A program made the translations under genes and the position numbers. Below, piece after piece: positions 1 through 11,975 of a DNA stretch of 64,000 nucleotides (positions are counted from its first letter, which is position 1; each line of letters starts with the position of its first letter). The notes under the pieces are model-generated. The model ran no database searches, had not been told where the DNA came from, and saw nothing but the letters and a program-made list of their open reading frames with translations. Source of the stretch: Claviceps africana (taxonomy: Eukaryota; Ascomycota; Sordariomycetes; Hypocreales; Clavicipitaceae); assembly GCA_018360145.1 (NCBI GenBank), contig SRPY01000061.1, positions 16,426 to 80,425 of the forward strand. Direction: 5' to 3'.

Positions 1-1699
1 TGGACACAGTGGGTGTTGTTACGAGGTGCGAGCACAGCTCTGCTGTCCATGGCGTACATGTGTATCTCGGGCGTCTCTCCATTCATTCTTCTGGCGTTTC
101 CTGGCCAAAACCCGGCCTTTCTCCCGTCATGGCTCGCGAGGCGAGGTGCGTGCCTCGAAGAAGGCAGGCAACGTGTTCCTCCCCCTCTCCCCTCCTCCAT
201 GCCCCATTTGACACTGGCTGAGTCTCCCAAAAAGGAGGATCATGTCCAGACCTTTGGCTGGTTCATGCATGCGCCCATGGCCGCCCCTCTTTACGCAGGC
301 CGTCGAGACGTGGACTCGTGGAGTTCTCGCGTGCCGACCCCTGCCAATGGTGAATCGCGATGATCTCACATGCAGTCTCGCGTGCCGAGGCGGATGGACC
401 GAGGCAGCGAGCGACCGCTCGTCAGGTTCTCGTCAAGCACTCCCATTTGCTGGACGCGGGCGACGCCGGGTGGCGCACATGCTCCCTCACACACAAGGTG
501 ACCTCCTGCAGAGTAACCTCGCTGATCGCAGTTGCTTGCTCGTCGTGGTGCAACGACGGAAGCCCAGCTGTTTCGTCGTGGTGCTTTTCCCATGTTGCTT
601 GCTGCTTGCTGCCGAGGACCAGACGCGTGCTGGTGTGAGGGACGTGACCTGACATGTTGGGCGGGCCCGACGCGTGGAAGGAGCAACCCGAAGCCATCGG
701 TCATCCACATGTCCCTCGCCCAACTGCCCTTTCTGCCACCGGCTTCCGTCGCGCGCAGGCTATTTTAATCAAGATGCTGGGCCAGCAGAGGCTTTTTGGG
801 CGGCAGTGGGGGACGAAAACAAGACAACGGCCGGTCTGGTCTGGTCTGGTCTGGTCTGGCCTCGTCTGGTCTGGTCTGGTCTGGTCTGGTCTGATCTGAT
901 CTGGCCTCGTCTCGTCCCCGACTCGTTGGACAACTGGCCCTGGTCTGTGCACCCGTCTGGTCTGGTCGGCGCTGCGGCTTTCACATGGCTACAACGCACC
1001 GCTACGCCACGCTACGCCGCCCTCGGACGGGCCCACCAGCCCAGCCCAGCCCAGCCCAGCCCAGACCAGATCAGACCAGCCTCTTTTTGGCCGGCCAGGC
1101 GCCTTGGGACGCGCGCTCTCTCTCTCCAGGCTCTCTCACTCGCTAATGTGCGTGCCTGGCTGGGCGTGTCCGGCGTCAATGCGTGCTGGCCTACAGTGGG
1201 TTCAGGTAATTCCAAAACATTTGTGCCATCAATTACAATAGGGGTTGAAGAGGTGTTGGAATTCCTTGTGACCGACCGACCCACTGTACCTCTGCTTGGA
1301 AAGGCAACAGGTCGTGTGAGGCCATTTCCAACCTCACTCCTTCCCCTCGCCGCCCATCCTCTCGTGAGCTCTCGTGTCCTCGCCATCAACGGCCGCCGTA
1401 ACGTGGTGCTCGTAGACTTTTTTCTTTTTTCTTTCTGTTTTCGTTTTTTTTTCTTGTTGGTCTGTTTGTCTGGTTGCGCTGTCTTGCCACTGCCCCCTGC
1501 GCCGCGTCCCACCTCGACTCCTTGATTCTACATTTTCACCATCACCGCGTGCCGAGGCTGCTTCTCTGTCTGCTCTCGTCACCCGTCGTCTGCACGCTCT
1601 GCCACAACGCCATCAAGCGCCCGCCGTGATAGCCCACCAGTCTCTCTTGCTCCTATCGTCCCTGCCAGGCAGAATTGGCTCCTCCCGTCTCTCGTCGTC
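1..1699. other. Intergenic region upstream of ethanolamine kinase, repeat-bearing
   Basis: No supportable gene. The open frames here are built from tandem repeats (CTGGT units near 834-905, CCCAG units near 1034-1063) and have no recognisable domain. The last 200 bases before 1700 are pyrimidine-rich, as is usual for fungal promoters and 5' leaders. Confidence 0.6.
834..1082. repeat. CTGGT pentamer array with inverted partner
   Basis: About 13 near-perfect copies of the 5-mer CTGGT run from 834 to 905. A run of CCAGA/CCCAG units lies at 1034-1082. The segment at 886-904 is nearly the reverse complement of the one at 1062-1080, so the two could pair into a stem with a loop of about 160 nt. 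Confidence 0.75.
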
Positions 1700-3159
1700 A
1701 TGTCGCCCGCTGCCGTCGTCGCCCGCGACGCGCCCGGCCACGTTCGCTTCATTCCCCTGAGCTATGACAACAACGACTCGCAGAAATCGGCCATGGAGCT
1801 CATCACGACTCTGTTTCCTCACTGGGCCGCCGATGAGGCCCACATCGATTTCGTCCGGTTCACCGACGGCATCACCAACACGCTGCTCAAGGCCGTCAAT
1901 CGCCGTCCCGGTCTCAGCAAGGCCGACGTGGACCGTGATGCCGTCCTTTTGCGCGCTTACGGAAACGGGACCGATGTCCTGATTGACCGCGAACGTGAAG
2001 CGGCAAATCATGAGCTTCTCATGCAATACGACCTGGCCCCGGAGCTCCTGGCTCGCTTCCGCAATGGCATGCTTTACCGCTTCATTCCCGGCGCCGTGGC
2101 CCAGCCAAACGACCTTGCCGATCCCCTGATCCTCGGCGCAATCGCACGGAGACTGGCTCAATGGCACGCAACTGTGCCCTGCATCCCCGACTCCTCTCTC
2201 TCCCGAGACAGTTCGAGCCACGGCGACAGCAACAACACTAGCGGCAGCAGCAGCGATGCCACGATAGCCAAGGCCGCGGCCGGCAAACCGATTCCCAATG
2301 TCTGGACCACGATGCAGAAGTGGATCTTGGCTTTGCCCACCAATACGGAGCCGCGTCGCGAGAGAAAGTCTCTGCTTCAAAGAGAGCTGGACGAAATGAT
2401 ACAACGGCTGGCCCAGCGTCCCGGCTTGGGTCATAACGGGGTATGTCGCGATCCGTGGACTGACCACACCACAAACCACCCTTTCCCCTCTTCCCCCTTT
2501 CCCCCTTTCCCCCTTTCCCCCTTTCCCCCTTTCCCCCTTTCCCCCTTTCCCCCTTTCCTCTTTCTCCCTTTGCATGAATTTCAAGGTGCGCGTTGACGTG
2601 CGGGGCATCATTCCAAGACCAAAGTTTGCCACTAACCGAGGGTCCCCCGGAACGTGAATAGCTCGTGTTTGCCCATTGCGACCTTTTGTGTGCCAACGTC
2701 ATCATCCATCGTGAGGCGGGTGCGGAAACGTCCGTCAGCTTCATCGACTATGAGTACGGAACACCGTCGCCTGTGGCCTTTGACATCGCCAACCACTTCG
2801 CCGAATGGGCCGGATACAGCTGCGACTACTCGGCCATTCCCAGCCACGCCCAGCGCCTGGCCTTCATCCGCGAGTACGTGGCCGCCTACGCCAAACTAGC
2901 CGGTGAGACCATGGACCAAGAAGAGGAAACCCAAAGGTTGATGGACGAAGTGGATCTCTTCCGGGGCGTTCCGGGCTTCTTCTGGGGCATCTGGTCCTTG
3001 ATTCAAGCCACCATTTCGCACATCAAGTTCGACTATGCCTCGTATGCCGAGGAGCGATTGGGGGAGTACTGGGCATACAAGAACGAAGCCGACGGGAGTC
3101 GTGCAGCGTCTGGGAAGGAAATGCCGCTGCGAGAAAAGCAATGGGCCAGCCGCGAATAA
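1700..3159 (+). CDS. EKI1: Ethanolamine kinase (choline/ethanolamine kinase family)
   Basis: Predicted to phosphorylate ethanolamine with ATP, the first step of the CDP-ethanolamine (Kennedy) route to phosphatidylethanolamine; cytosolic. Two exons: 1700-2440 and 2662-3159, joined in phase 0, giving 412 aa. The intron (2441-2661) has donor GTATGT, a CTAAC branch site at about 2632-2636 and acceptor TAG. The join restores the Brenner-type phosphotransferase motif HCDLLCANVII just after the junction, followed by the choline-kinase motif FIDYEYGTPSPVAFDIANHF. The N-terminal half has the family-like FTDGITNTLLKAVNRR and YGNGTDVLIDRE stretches. A Ser/Asn-rich loop (about residues 165-190) looks like a lineage-specific insertion. 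The choice of ethanolamine over choline as substrate rests on similarity to Eki-type sequences and is less certain than the family call. The intron holds a TTTCCCCC tandem array. Confidence 0.9.
2483..2566 (+). repeat. TTTCCCCC tandem array inside the EKI1 intron
   Basis: About eight to nine copies of an 8-nt CCCCCTTT unit fill the middle of the 221-nt intron. The donor and branch regions lie outside the array. Confidence 0.85.
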
Positions 3160-3602
3160 AGGCATCCTTTCTTTCTTCCTTTCGTTCTCTTTCTCTTTCT
3201 CTTCCTTTCTCTCCTTCTTCCTCTTGTTTTTCGCTCCCCCCTTTTCCCCCTTTTCACTTTCTTTATAAAGTGTCAACGTCAAAGGAGAAAAGAACTTTTC
3301 TCGTTGGGGAAAAAAGGGTCCAAAACGAACAGCCGTCTATTACGAGGGCCGTGTGCGCCTGCCTTTTGCAGCCGGAAGACTGATACAAACGGCCTTTTTA
3401 CTGGGCAAGTCATGAAACGCATTCGCATCACATTGCATGGCGCGCTCACCAAAAGACGAAAAAGCAATATGATAATGACGCAGACAAGACAAAAGACGCG
3501 TGGTCATTAGAGAGCAGGAAATACAAACATGCATGCATAAATACTATGTATGCGCGGCCGGGGGCGTGCATCCAATACAGTACATCTCGATGGAAAGCTT
3601 TT

Positions 3603-3737
3603 CTTTTCTTCTTTTTCTTTTTCTTTTTCTTTTTCTTTTTCTTTTTCTTTTTCTTTTTCTTTTTCTTTTTCTTTTTCTTTTTCTTTTTCTTTTCCTTTTC
3701 CTTTTCCTTTTCCTTTCTTTTCTTTTCTTTTCTTTTT
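3603..3737. repeat. TTTTTC hexanucleotide array
   Basis: Roughly 15 copies of TTTTTC, passing into TTTTCC and then TTTTC units. Three overlapping open frames here are only translations of the array. Confidence 0.9.
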
Positions 3738-4247
3738 CCAGCGCGGCATTGGCATGAAAGGGGAAAAGATGTCGAAAGAAGCACGCAGGAGTTTTGGCTT
3801 CAGACGGAGGAAAGCACATGCATATATACGGGGACGCCTCGCATAGTGGGAAGATGTTTAACGACGCATAGACGCTCAGCTCATAAGCGCAGTGGTATAA
3901 TTGTTAGAACTTTTCTATATATATTTTTTAATTGTTTTTACACCTCTATGTAGTGTTTTATATTTTATTCACATCTCGTGGCCGGAGATTCCGCGGCCGG
4001 GGAATCATTTCCATGACGCGAGGAGGATCATGTCTACGAAGCGGATTCCCGAACACGCTTGTCCTAGGAACGGTAGTAGCCCATCCTGTTCGGAGGAACC
4101 CTTTGTATGCCTTTGAATTCTCGACAGGGCCGCGAAGGCGGTGTTGTCTAGGTTGTGGTTCTTTGGACGGTGCCGTGCTTGGACTGGGTTCGGGTTTTGG
4201 GGGTGGGGGTGGTGAGGGGGGGCTCTTTGGATTGCGTTTTGGGAGAA

Positions 4248-4576
4248 GGGGGGGGGGGGGGGGGGGGGGGGGGGGGTATTTGAATCATTTATATAAAAAG
4301 GAAAAGGATAGGAATAGGGAAGGGGAGAAAAAGGAAAGGAAGAGAAGGAAGAGAGAAAGAAGAGATAAAGATAAATAAAAGATAAATAAAAAGAAGAACA
4401 GAAGAAGAAGAAAAGAAATAAAGAGAAATAAAGAGATAGGGAGAAAAAAAAAAGAGATGAAAAAAAGGAGAGAATAGTAAAAAAGAAAGAAAAATAACTT
4501 TTAAAAAAAAAGAAATAAAAAAAAAGAAAAGAAAACAGCCGAAGAAAACAGAAAGAAGAGAAAAAAAAAGCCGCTG
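4248..4576. repeat. G29 homopolymer followed by a purine-only block
   Basis: A 29-base G run (4248-4276) is followed by about 290 bases almost free of pyrimidines other than scattered T, made of GAA/GGA/AAAT words. Confidence 0.85.
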
Positions 4577-5039
4577 CAGCCTGTTGTACGAGCGCAGCAG
4601 CCTGATTGGAGCGTGGGCGGGTTTGGCGAATGACGATGCTGCATACGACGTTGGACGGTATGGCGCCGACAAGGGGGTGCGAGGTTTTATGGTGCGCCCT
4701 CTCTGCATGGAATTCACTTCGGAACTACCTTGGTAGCTGCTGCAAAGTCCAAAAGCATGTACCCGCACAAGTAAGTACATACATATGTACATACTCCATA
4801 CACTATGTACATGTACGCGCACGCGCGCATCCGTCCCGAATGCATCTTCACCGTTCAAGGACCTGCCTACTTGGCAGGCGCAGCGTTATCTCCCGCCCGC
4901 GGCTGGCGAAAAGCGCAGCCAAAAGAACCGGCAATGCCCGGGTTTCACGAGGCGGCACGAGCCAATGGCGCTTTGTCTGAGCACATGGCGGTCAGAAACA
5001 TGGTCAAACGGCTCATGCAGCTGTATCTCATGAGACGTG

Positions 5040-5075
5040 TTTTTTTTTTTTTTTTGGGGGGGGGGGGGGGGGGGG
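5040..5075. repeat. T16-G20 composite homopolymer
   Basis: Sixteen T residues directly abut twenty G residues. Confidence 0.9.
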
Positions 5076-5442
5076 ATGAGATGACTGACTGATGACACCC
5101 CTCATGTTCTCGTGGGTAGGGAAGAAAGAAAAAGAAAAAGAAAAAGAAAACATTGGGTTGTTGCGCTGCTTCGATTTGAGCGGGTTATCCGTGTGCATTT
5201 CTCCTTTTCTCCCTTTGCTCGTTTGTCTTGTGTGTGCATGATTGTCTGCCTGTGCTGAAACGGGCGGGCTCGTTTCATTTTTCATTTCACTTTTTGCATT
5301 TTGTTCTTTCGTGTCCATTTGCTCTTCATCATTGTTGAGCTCGTCCTCTCACCTGCTTGAGGGAGCGCGCGGAAGAACGGAGGGTGCTTTCATTTCGATC
5401 AGACGGGGGTGGTTCATGAAGGTACTGTACACGCATCATGTC

Positions 5443-5585
5443 CCCGATACCTACTTCCTACCTACCTAGGTACCTACTTATTTACCTATCTAGCTACCTT
5501 CAAGTAGGTATCTATTAGACACCTACTTCGTATAGTATTCAAGTGCTCAGTACTTAATGTAAAAAGTAAGTACTTACTTTACGAA
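5443..5585. repeat. TAGGTA/TACCTA island 1
   Basis: Low-complexity island of words such as CTACCTACCTAGGTACC, AAGTAGGT and AGTACTTAC on both strands, with embedded CCTAGG, GGTACC and AGTACT palindromes. It belongs to the same dispersed family as the islands at 28505, 35700, 43740 and 63065. Confidence 0.85.
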
Positions 5586-6474
5586 TGCAGGACCTCGATG
5601 TGGCTGCACAACGCATGTCTCTTGGTGCGCGATATTTCAGCTCATGTGGTGGGGGACATGTGTGCTCCGTTTAGGTTGCGCTGATGCAAGAGCTCCACGT
5701 CGTCAGCTCCTGCCTTTGATTGCGCCCCAAGGCAGGCCTGGTGCAGCAGCGCAGCGCACAGCATCAGACGGCATCAGCGGCACCAGGCAGCACCAGGCAG
5801 CACACCAGACTCCAGACAACACAGCAACACTGCCAGCGTGCACGGGATTGGACGCGTAACGCAGAAACTGGGGCCTAGAGCCTAGAGCCCGCAGCCGCAG
5901 CCGCCGCCGCTCGTGGCAGGCAGGGCGTCTGTTGGCGTGTTGTTGGGCTTAGTCTTGGACGGGCCGTCGTGGGAACATGGACATGCCCGAGGAACAAAGT
6001 AAGTCCTACCCACCGGTGCTTGGGAATGGGCCGGAGCTCAGGAAAAGAGTACATTGCGCTGCACCTATTCGTGAGCGGCATGTCGGTACCGTGGCCGGGG
6101 TCGATTTCGTCGTCCCAAACTCTTTGTTTGGGGAGGCCAAAGGGGGGAGCGGGCGTCCCACTTTCCCCAACAACCATCACGTCGTGGAGTCGTGGATTCG
6201 TGGATTCGTGGATTCGTGGACCCTCCAGAAAGAACCCAACCCCACCACCCCCCCTCCTCCCGGCTCCTGGCTTCTGGCCCCTGGCTCATGACGCGGCGCC
6301 CCTCACCCCTGTCTGTCCGTTCTGTGGTTGCGCAAACAGCGCGAGCCTATAATTCAAGTTGAAAATCATCCATGGACCATGATGCATCGACCCGAGGCAA
6401 GCCTCGCCAGCAAACAGCACCATCCTTCGCGGCGCACACCATCCTTTTTTCTTTGTAGGTATGCACATACATGC

Positions 6475-6512
6475 ACACACACACACGCACACACACACAC
6501 ACACACACACAC
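6475..6512. repeat. CA dinucleotide microsatellite
   Basis: About 19 CA units with one CG interruption. Confidence 0.9.
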
Positions 6513-6834
6513 GCTATTTGCTTCCGCTCCTTGTCCATCCTCAAGCTCAAGCTCATGCTCAGGCCCTTGTCCATGCTCAGCCAGGGCAAGACAGGTTGGC
6601 TCGCTCGACGGCAGACGCTCAACGCTCACCCCGGGTTTCTCAGCCCCCTCCCTTCTTTGGGATGACAGGCGGCTCACCCCATGCTTGAACCGACCGACGC
6701 TCACACCCTGGAGCCAGACGAGAAAGACGTTGAGACTCGAGACAACGTGCTGGTGACGGGTGACGGATGACGGCTGACGGGTGACAAGACGGAACAAGCT
6801 GGGCAGCCGCAGCCGCAGCCGCAGCCGCAGCAGT

Positions 6835-6835
<1 letters not shown>

Positions 6836-6872
<37 letters not shown>
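6836..6872. repeat. T37 homopolymer
   Basis: Uninterrupted run of 37 T, preceded by a short GCCGCA array. Confidence 0.9.
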
Positions 6873-6873
<1 letters not shown>

Positions 6874-7902
6874 ACAGCAAGAAGAACAAACCTGCCGTGT
6901 ACGACTGCGAAAATCTGAACCAGCTCGAGAGTTTCGGCGCCCTTTTCCTGGTACTTATTGCGGAACACACAAGGCTGGCCTGCTTCTTGGGCCGCCATGG
7001 CCGGCCGCCGCTCTCGCACACATGTGCACACTGCAGAGTGCAGACCAGGTTGAAAGACGGCGGAATGAGAAGAGGCTGGAGCGACTGGACGACCGGAGAG
7101 TCTGGACAGTCTGGACAGTCTGGAAATCCGAGTCCGAATTGTCAAGACTGGCAGGCACGTAAGACTCTTCCTTGCAGCCTGCGCACTGCACGCTGCAGAT
7201 TACAGGCCGCCGGCCACAGAACATCACATCAAACTAGCCAGGAATTCCGAACACAAAGACTCTTACAAACACTCTTTTCCCACGCAGAGACACCTCCACT
7301 GCCTCGACGAGAAAAGGAAAAGAGAAACATGTTCACTCACACCATCCACTTCTGCCTACACCGCGCCCGCTGCCCTCGTTGCTCTGTACTCGCATACTGA
7401 ACCCGTCGCCGACGAGCGACAAGAGCATGTACTATGGTAATCAAGATCAGCACATTTGTTTTTGCGCCTGTCTCCCCTGCCAACTTGACTCAGAGCCATG
7501 CGACGAAGCACATGTCGCTGGCGCCCCAGTCCCGTCCATATTCATGAGCCTTTGAACCAGCCTTCTCATTCCGTCCTTCTCATTCTTTGCCCATACGTAT
7601 TTGCGTCAGCAGCAAGTGCTTCGACACCCCCGACCCCGCCCCCCTCCTTCGTTTTCCCCTCCTTTCCTCTAAAGAAAACCCCGTTCCCAAAAAAAAAAAA
7701 AAGAGAGAGTGTGACTGAGTGAGAGGGGGGAGAGAGGGAGAGAGAGGGAGAGGGAGACAGACAGAGAGAGACGTCAATAGCTGGTCTTTCCGTACTCGAA
7801 AGAACAACGAACACGACAACCACTAGAGAGGAAGGACGCTCGAAACTCCACGTCTCGTCCCATCAAACGCCCCGCTCCTCAAGGTGACCATGTCTGTTTG
7901 AT

Positions 7903-10900
7903 ATGCTTTTAAGAGATGAAGTCGTCATCATGTCTGGCACAGTTGCAGATTCTGCGCCTGGCGTAGATGTCGCAATACGCCAGTTGCTGGACCAGCAGGA
8001 CCATATCCAGTCCAGACTGTCCATGCTTCTGTCTGCGCAGAGCTGCCTGGATCTAGCCATGGAGGTCGAGATGTTGCGCCACAAGCTGCAAATCCTCGAA
8101 GATCTCGTGCATCATCACGGTACGTTGATTGATACAAGCTTTCTCCTTACAGGCGACATGTTCCTTTCCCTTTACAGGATGCTATGTGAAATAGTCACTT
8201 CATTCAAGCATCTGGTTAGTATATAAAAAAAGTTGTCGCCGCTATCATTTGCGATTGCTTAGAGCATAGGCTCAATCGTTCGAGGAAATGGGCGCTCCGA
8301 GACTCCCAAGAGGAGAAGAGACGTTTTTTTTTCTCTTCCCCGGTATCTTCCCTGCTGGGTCTTGCCTGGTGCTAACGTGAAGCGTTTACTTGGTCTTAAA
8401 CATGAAAAGACCTGACAGCCAGAATTCCCCTTCTGTCTAGCGCTGAGGAAGCTCGAGCTCTCCAATATCGTTGCGAATGTCTCGAGGCTGCGTGTATTCA
8501 GAATGGTACGTCCTCTCGAACGTGCAAGCAACCGTTTCCGCATCCACGCGCATGTTGCTGACGATGTAAAACTACAGATGTGGACGTAGTCGAGCCGTTA
8601 AAAAAGTCAGCGCCGTTGGCGCCGCTAGACTTTACTCCATGGCTCGAGAAGCATCTCGACCTTCACGATCCAATACTGCGCTCCAACCTTACTCTATGCG
8701 ATGAGACGAGTCCCTTCAATCCGCGACGTGCGTCCTCTTTCAAGTGTTGGGACGAACGATGCGCCCGTTATGTCTACGGATTGGCTACTCTGGAAGAGCG
8801 TGACGCACACGGCAGTCTTCATCAGAGACTTGTAAGACGAGACTCAGGAAACTCTGCTGAAGCATCTCCAACAATTGTGATGAATCCGCATCCATTCCGA
8901 TCAGTTGATCACTCACGATCTCTGCCCCGTTTGCCGCCGTTGCAAACAGCAGGATTCGGCGACTCGTCCCAGCTTCCACCCATCAGTCCCCAATATACGG
9001 CGAGGGAAAGGGACGACATGACCCCAAGTCATGCGGTTTGCGACACGGCAGGCATCAGGGGCCTGCGCCGGAACTCGGCTGATGCTGGTATTGAGAATTT
9101 ACTACCTCCATTAAAAAGACCGAGACCTACGCAACCTCGACTCGAGTCTATCGGCGAGTTGTTCGGCGAGACGAGACCCTGCCTTAGATGCAGGATAGAC
9201 AAGAGACAGGTGCAGATCCCTGCTGTTTACAAGAAAAGAAAGAAAGTAAAGAAATAGAGAAAGAAAAGGAAGAAAGAAAGAAGCAAAGAAAAGGAAGCCG
9301 AAAATCGATGAGCTCTTGATCAAGCTAACCATCAACTTCCACGCAGTGTGATGAGAATAAACCTTGCTTTCATTGTTCCGACACCCCACCCCCAGGAGGG
9401 GTTGAGCACTGGGGCGTGATCGGTTGTTTCCGCAATCCTCTTGCTTCTTTTGCCGACATGATAATTCCAGGTACAACATCTTGGTCCGTTGCCAATCACT
9501 CTGATTCAGTTCGTGTTGACCCTTCGCGTAGGCTCTGCGTCTCCAAGGCAGAACCGCACAGCTTCGGTGTCTCCGCTCCCGCAACGGCGAAGCCTTAATG
9601 AATTTCTGCAAACCGTCTGCCCCTTTCCTGCGCATTTTACAGACATCGTAAAGGCCAACCTTGACTTTGCTGATGGCTTCTGGTGGTCAGCATGTCTTGA
9701 TTCGAGGAGAAATTCGGACGATGCATCTTCTGGATTTAATCGGGAGATGCCCGGCCTGCCTCCCCCATCGCTCTCGGTCCTAGCTAGTAGTTGGCATGCT
9801 CAAGACACGGCCTATGATCTTTTTCAGTTGATTCAAGTCAGCGGATTATTGTGCGACTGCCGGCAAAGCGAGGAGGCTTCTTATCCGACACTGTACAATG
9901 CGAAGCTCCTTCTTCGGGAAACCATTTTCTATGGAAGCATGCACCCAGATCCTGTCCTTCGAATCGGCGCGACATTCAATACGCGGAGCCCACCAGAGAT
10001 GTCGAGTTTGGATGAGCACAAGAGACTGCTCGAGGAATGCCTGGTACGGTTTCTACAGTCGTTCGAGTCGATTTGTTCTTCCAAATCGAGTCACCGACCA
10101 CGAGACACCTTGGCAAATTTCATCTCCATCTGTATCTTTAGCGCGACACGCACGCTCCTAATCGATATGATAGCACCGACAGTGTCGAGCTTCAGCTATC
10201 CCCAGCAATCCCCTCGAGGCACGTCGGGAAACACAAGTGTATTGATGCATGGCATGTATCGAAGTCTAGTCCAGCTGTTTTGCTCGTCAAGCCCATCGCT
10301 CAGTGATGGTTGGGAGGAAACCATGACGCACGAGGAGACATCACTTTACTACAGCATCAACCGCCTCATACGGACAGACATTTGGGCCGTACAGGGTATA
10401 GAATCAAGCGCCGATTATCTTCTCAGGCTTGGAGACGGGTACATCGAAAACATGGGCTTCAACGGATTCCTTCGCCAGCGCGTCCCAAGCACCCTGATGT
10501 GTCAGCCATCGGCGTCTTCATCATTTGTGCCAACGTCAGTGCAAGGGTCAACACCACTGCCAGTATCGTTGCCGGCACCAGCGCCAGCTCCATTACTGCA
10601 CGCGGTCCAAGTTCAGCAACAGTGTCAGGCAGAACCTTCCGCCATGGCCCCATCTGGTCCTCCCATCTGGCGTCCGACGTTTCACGATGATGTTACGGTT
10701 CCACAACGCCGAACATCCGAGTTGGGCCCTTTGTTGAACCCAGAGGCCGAAAGAGGAAGAAGGCATACCGTAGGAGAAGCTTCTTCGGCGCCTAGGCATG
10801 TCGTCGATCCGTCGTGGAAAGTGTCAGGTTCTCTCACGCGGTATCGGGCTTCCTACCAAAGAGCTCCGTTGCGGCGTGTGTACTGCGACAAGTGCAACGA

Positions 10901-11975
10901 ATACCCCGAAGGGTTCCGGGGGGAACACGAATTAAAGCGGCACACTGATGCAAAACACTCTGCTCTAGTGCGCCGCTGGGTCTGCTGCGAACCGGACACG
11001 GCCGGAAATGTTTCTTTCCGGCCTACTGTATCATTGACCAGCTGCAAGGCTTGTATGGCCCAGAAACAGTACGGCGCGTACTATAACGCCGCAGCCCACC
11101 TGCGAAGAGCCCATTTCAGTCCGCATCGTGGCGGTAAAGCCAGCGGTGACTGGCCACCCATGTCCGTCTTGAAGGACTGGATGCGAGAGATACGGCAACC
11201 GCTGGATCCGTCGCAAGTTGACTATCTGAGCGGGTGTGAAGAAGAAGGAGACAACCTTGCCTCGGAATCACCAGCATCCACATCTGCGGCCAGGCTGATT
11301 TCCGAGCCAACGCCGTTGCGAGCTTATATGGTTTCACCGCTGGACGATCCCTGGCGGCATGGCAGTGCCGCCATAGCGAACCAGGCTGGAAACCGATCGG
11401 CCGACAGCCGCAGTCAATGCCCCAACGCAGACTGCGGCAGGATTGTCAAGGATCTTGCGGCACATATGCTGACGCATCAAGAAGAACGACCGGAGAAATG
11501 CCCCATAGATTCGTGCGAATACCACATCAAAGGCTTTGCTCGGAAGTACGACAAGAACCGCCATGCACTCACACACTATAGAGGCACCATGGTCTGCCCC
11601 TTTTGCCCGCGGATTGGGTCGCCATACGAGACGGTCTTTGGTCGAGCAGATGTGTTTAAACGGCACTTGGCCACGACGCACAATGGTGACCAGACACCAA
11701 CAAACAACCGGCGCAGCAGCCTGGCGTATTTGCTGGACGACCATGAGCATGCCTCCTCGTCCGGCCTTTCCAATGCTGGCGCCCGATGTTCCATCTGTGG
11801 CGGCCGGTTTGCCACTGCTCAGGATTTCTACGAGCACTTGGACGACTGCGTTCTTCGCGTGATTGTGCCTGTACCAGTGTCAAGTTCGGATGTTGTCGTC
11901 CACCCGCTCCAGTCTGATCCGGGATGCGACTCGGTGAGTCCCCGACACACGGGGGATTCAAACAGGAAATACTGA
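7903..11975 (+). CDS. Regulator with one Zn(II)2Cys6 cluster and C-terminal C2H2 fingers
   Basis: Probable nuclear DNA-binding protein, about 1170 aa; target unknown. Model: 7903-8119, 8410-8505, 8578-9209, 9347-9470, 9532-11975, with all joins in frame. Splicing 9210-9346 creates C306-x2-C309-x6-C316-x5-C322-x2-C325-x16-C342, a Zn(II)2Cys6 pattern that neither exon carries alone. The intron at 9471-9531 was chosen over a 39-nt alternative because only it leads into the long downstream frame. From about residue 808 there are several C2H2-like fingers, starting with CDKCNEYPEGF...H, then CPNADC, CPIDSC, CPFC and CSICGGRF units. The first intron (8120-8409) has a GCTAAC branch site at 8371 but is the least secure join. 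ATG 7930 is an alternative start. A GTGAGT at 11934 could extend the 3' end differently. A conserved fungal family of this layout exists to my knowledge, but I know no assigned function. Confidence 0.78.

Larger units (their letters stand above)
3160..7902. other. 4.7 kb intergenic region rich in simple repeats
   Basis: No supportable gene on either strand. The open frames are Phe/Leu- or Lys/Glu-rich translations of pyrimidine or purine tracts. The stretch carries a TTTTTC array, a G29 run, a purine-rich block, T16-G20, a TAGGTA-type island, a CA dinucleotide array and a T37 run. It may hold the EKI1 3' end and the promoter of the zinc-finger gene at 7903. Confidence 0.6.

Noticed and set aside
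674..1525. 283-codon plus-strand frame
   Set aside because: Half of it is the CTGGT and CCCAG arrays; no domain, and the opposite strand is equally open.
3446..3846. Open frames rich in Phe/Leu or Lys/Glu
   Set aside because: They are translations of the TTTTTC array in each frame.
3880..3915. tRNA-like A-box (GCGCAGTGGTATAATTG)
   Set aside because: No matching B-box, anticodon arm or acceptor pairing downstream; the following bases are A/T-rich.
5443..5585. TAGGTA island as a CRISPR-like array
   Set aside because: No constant repeat length, no unique spacers, eukaryotic context.
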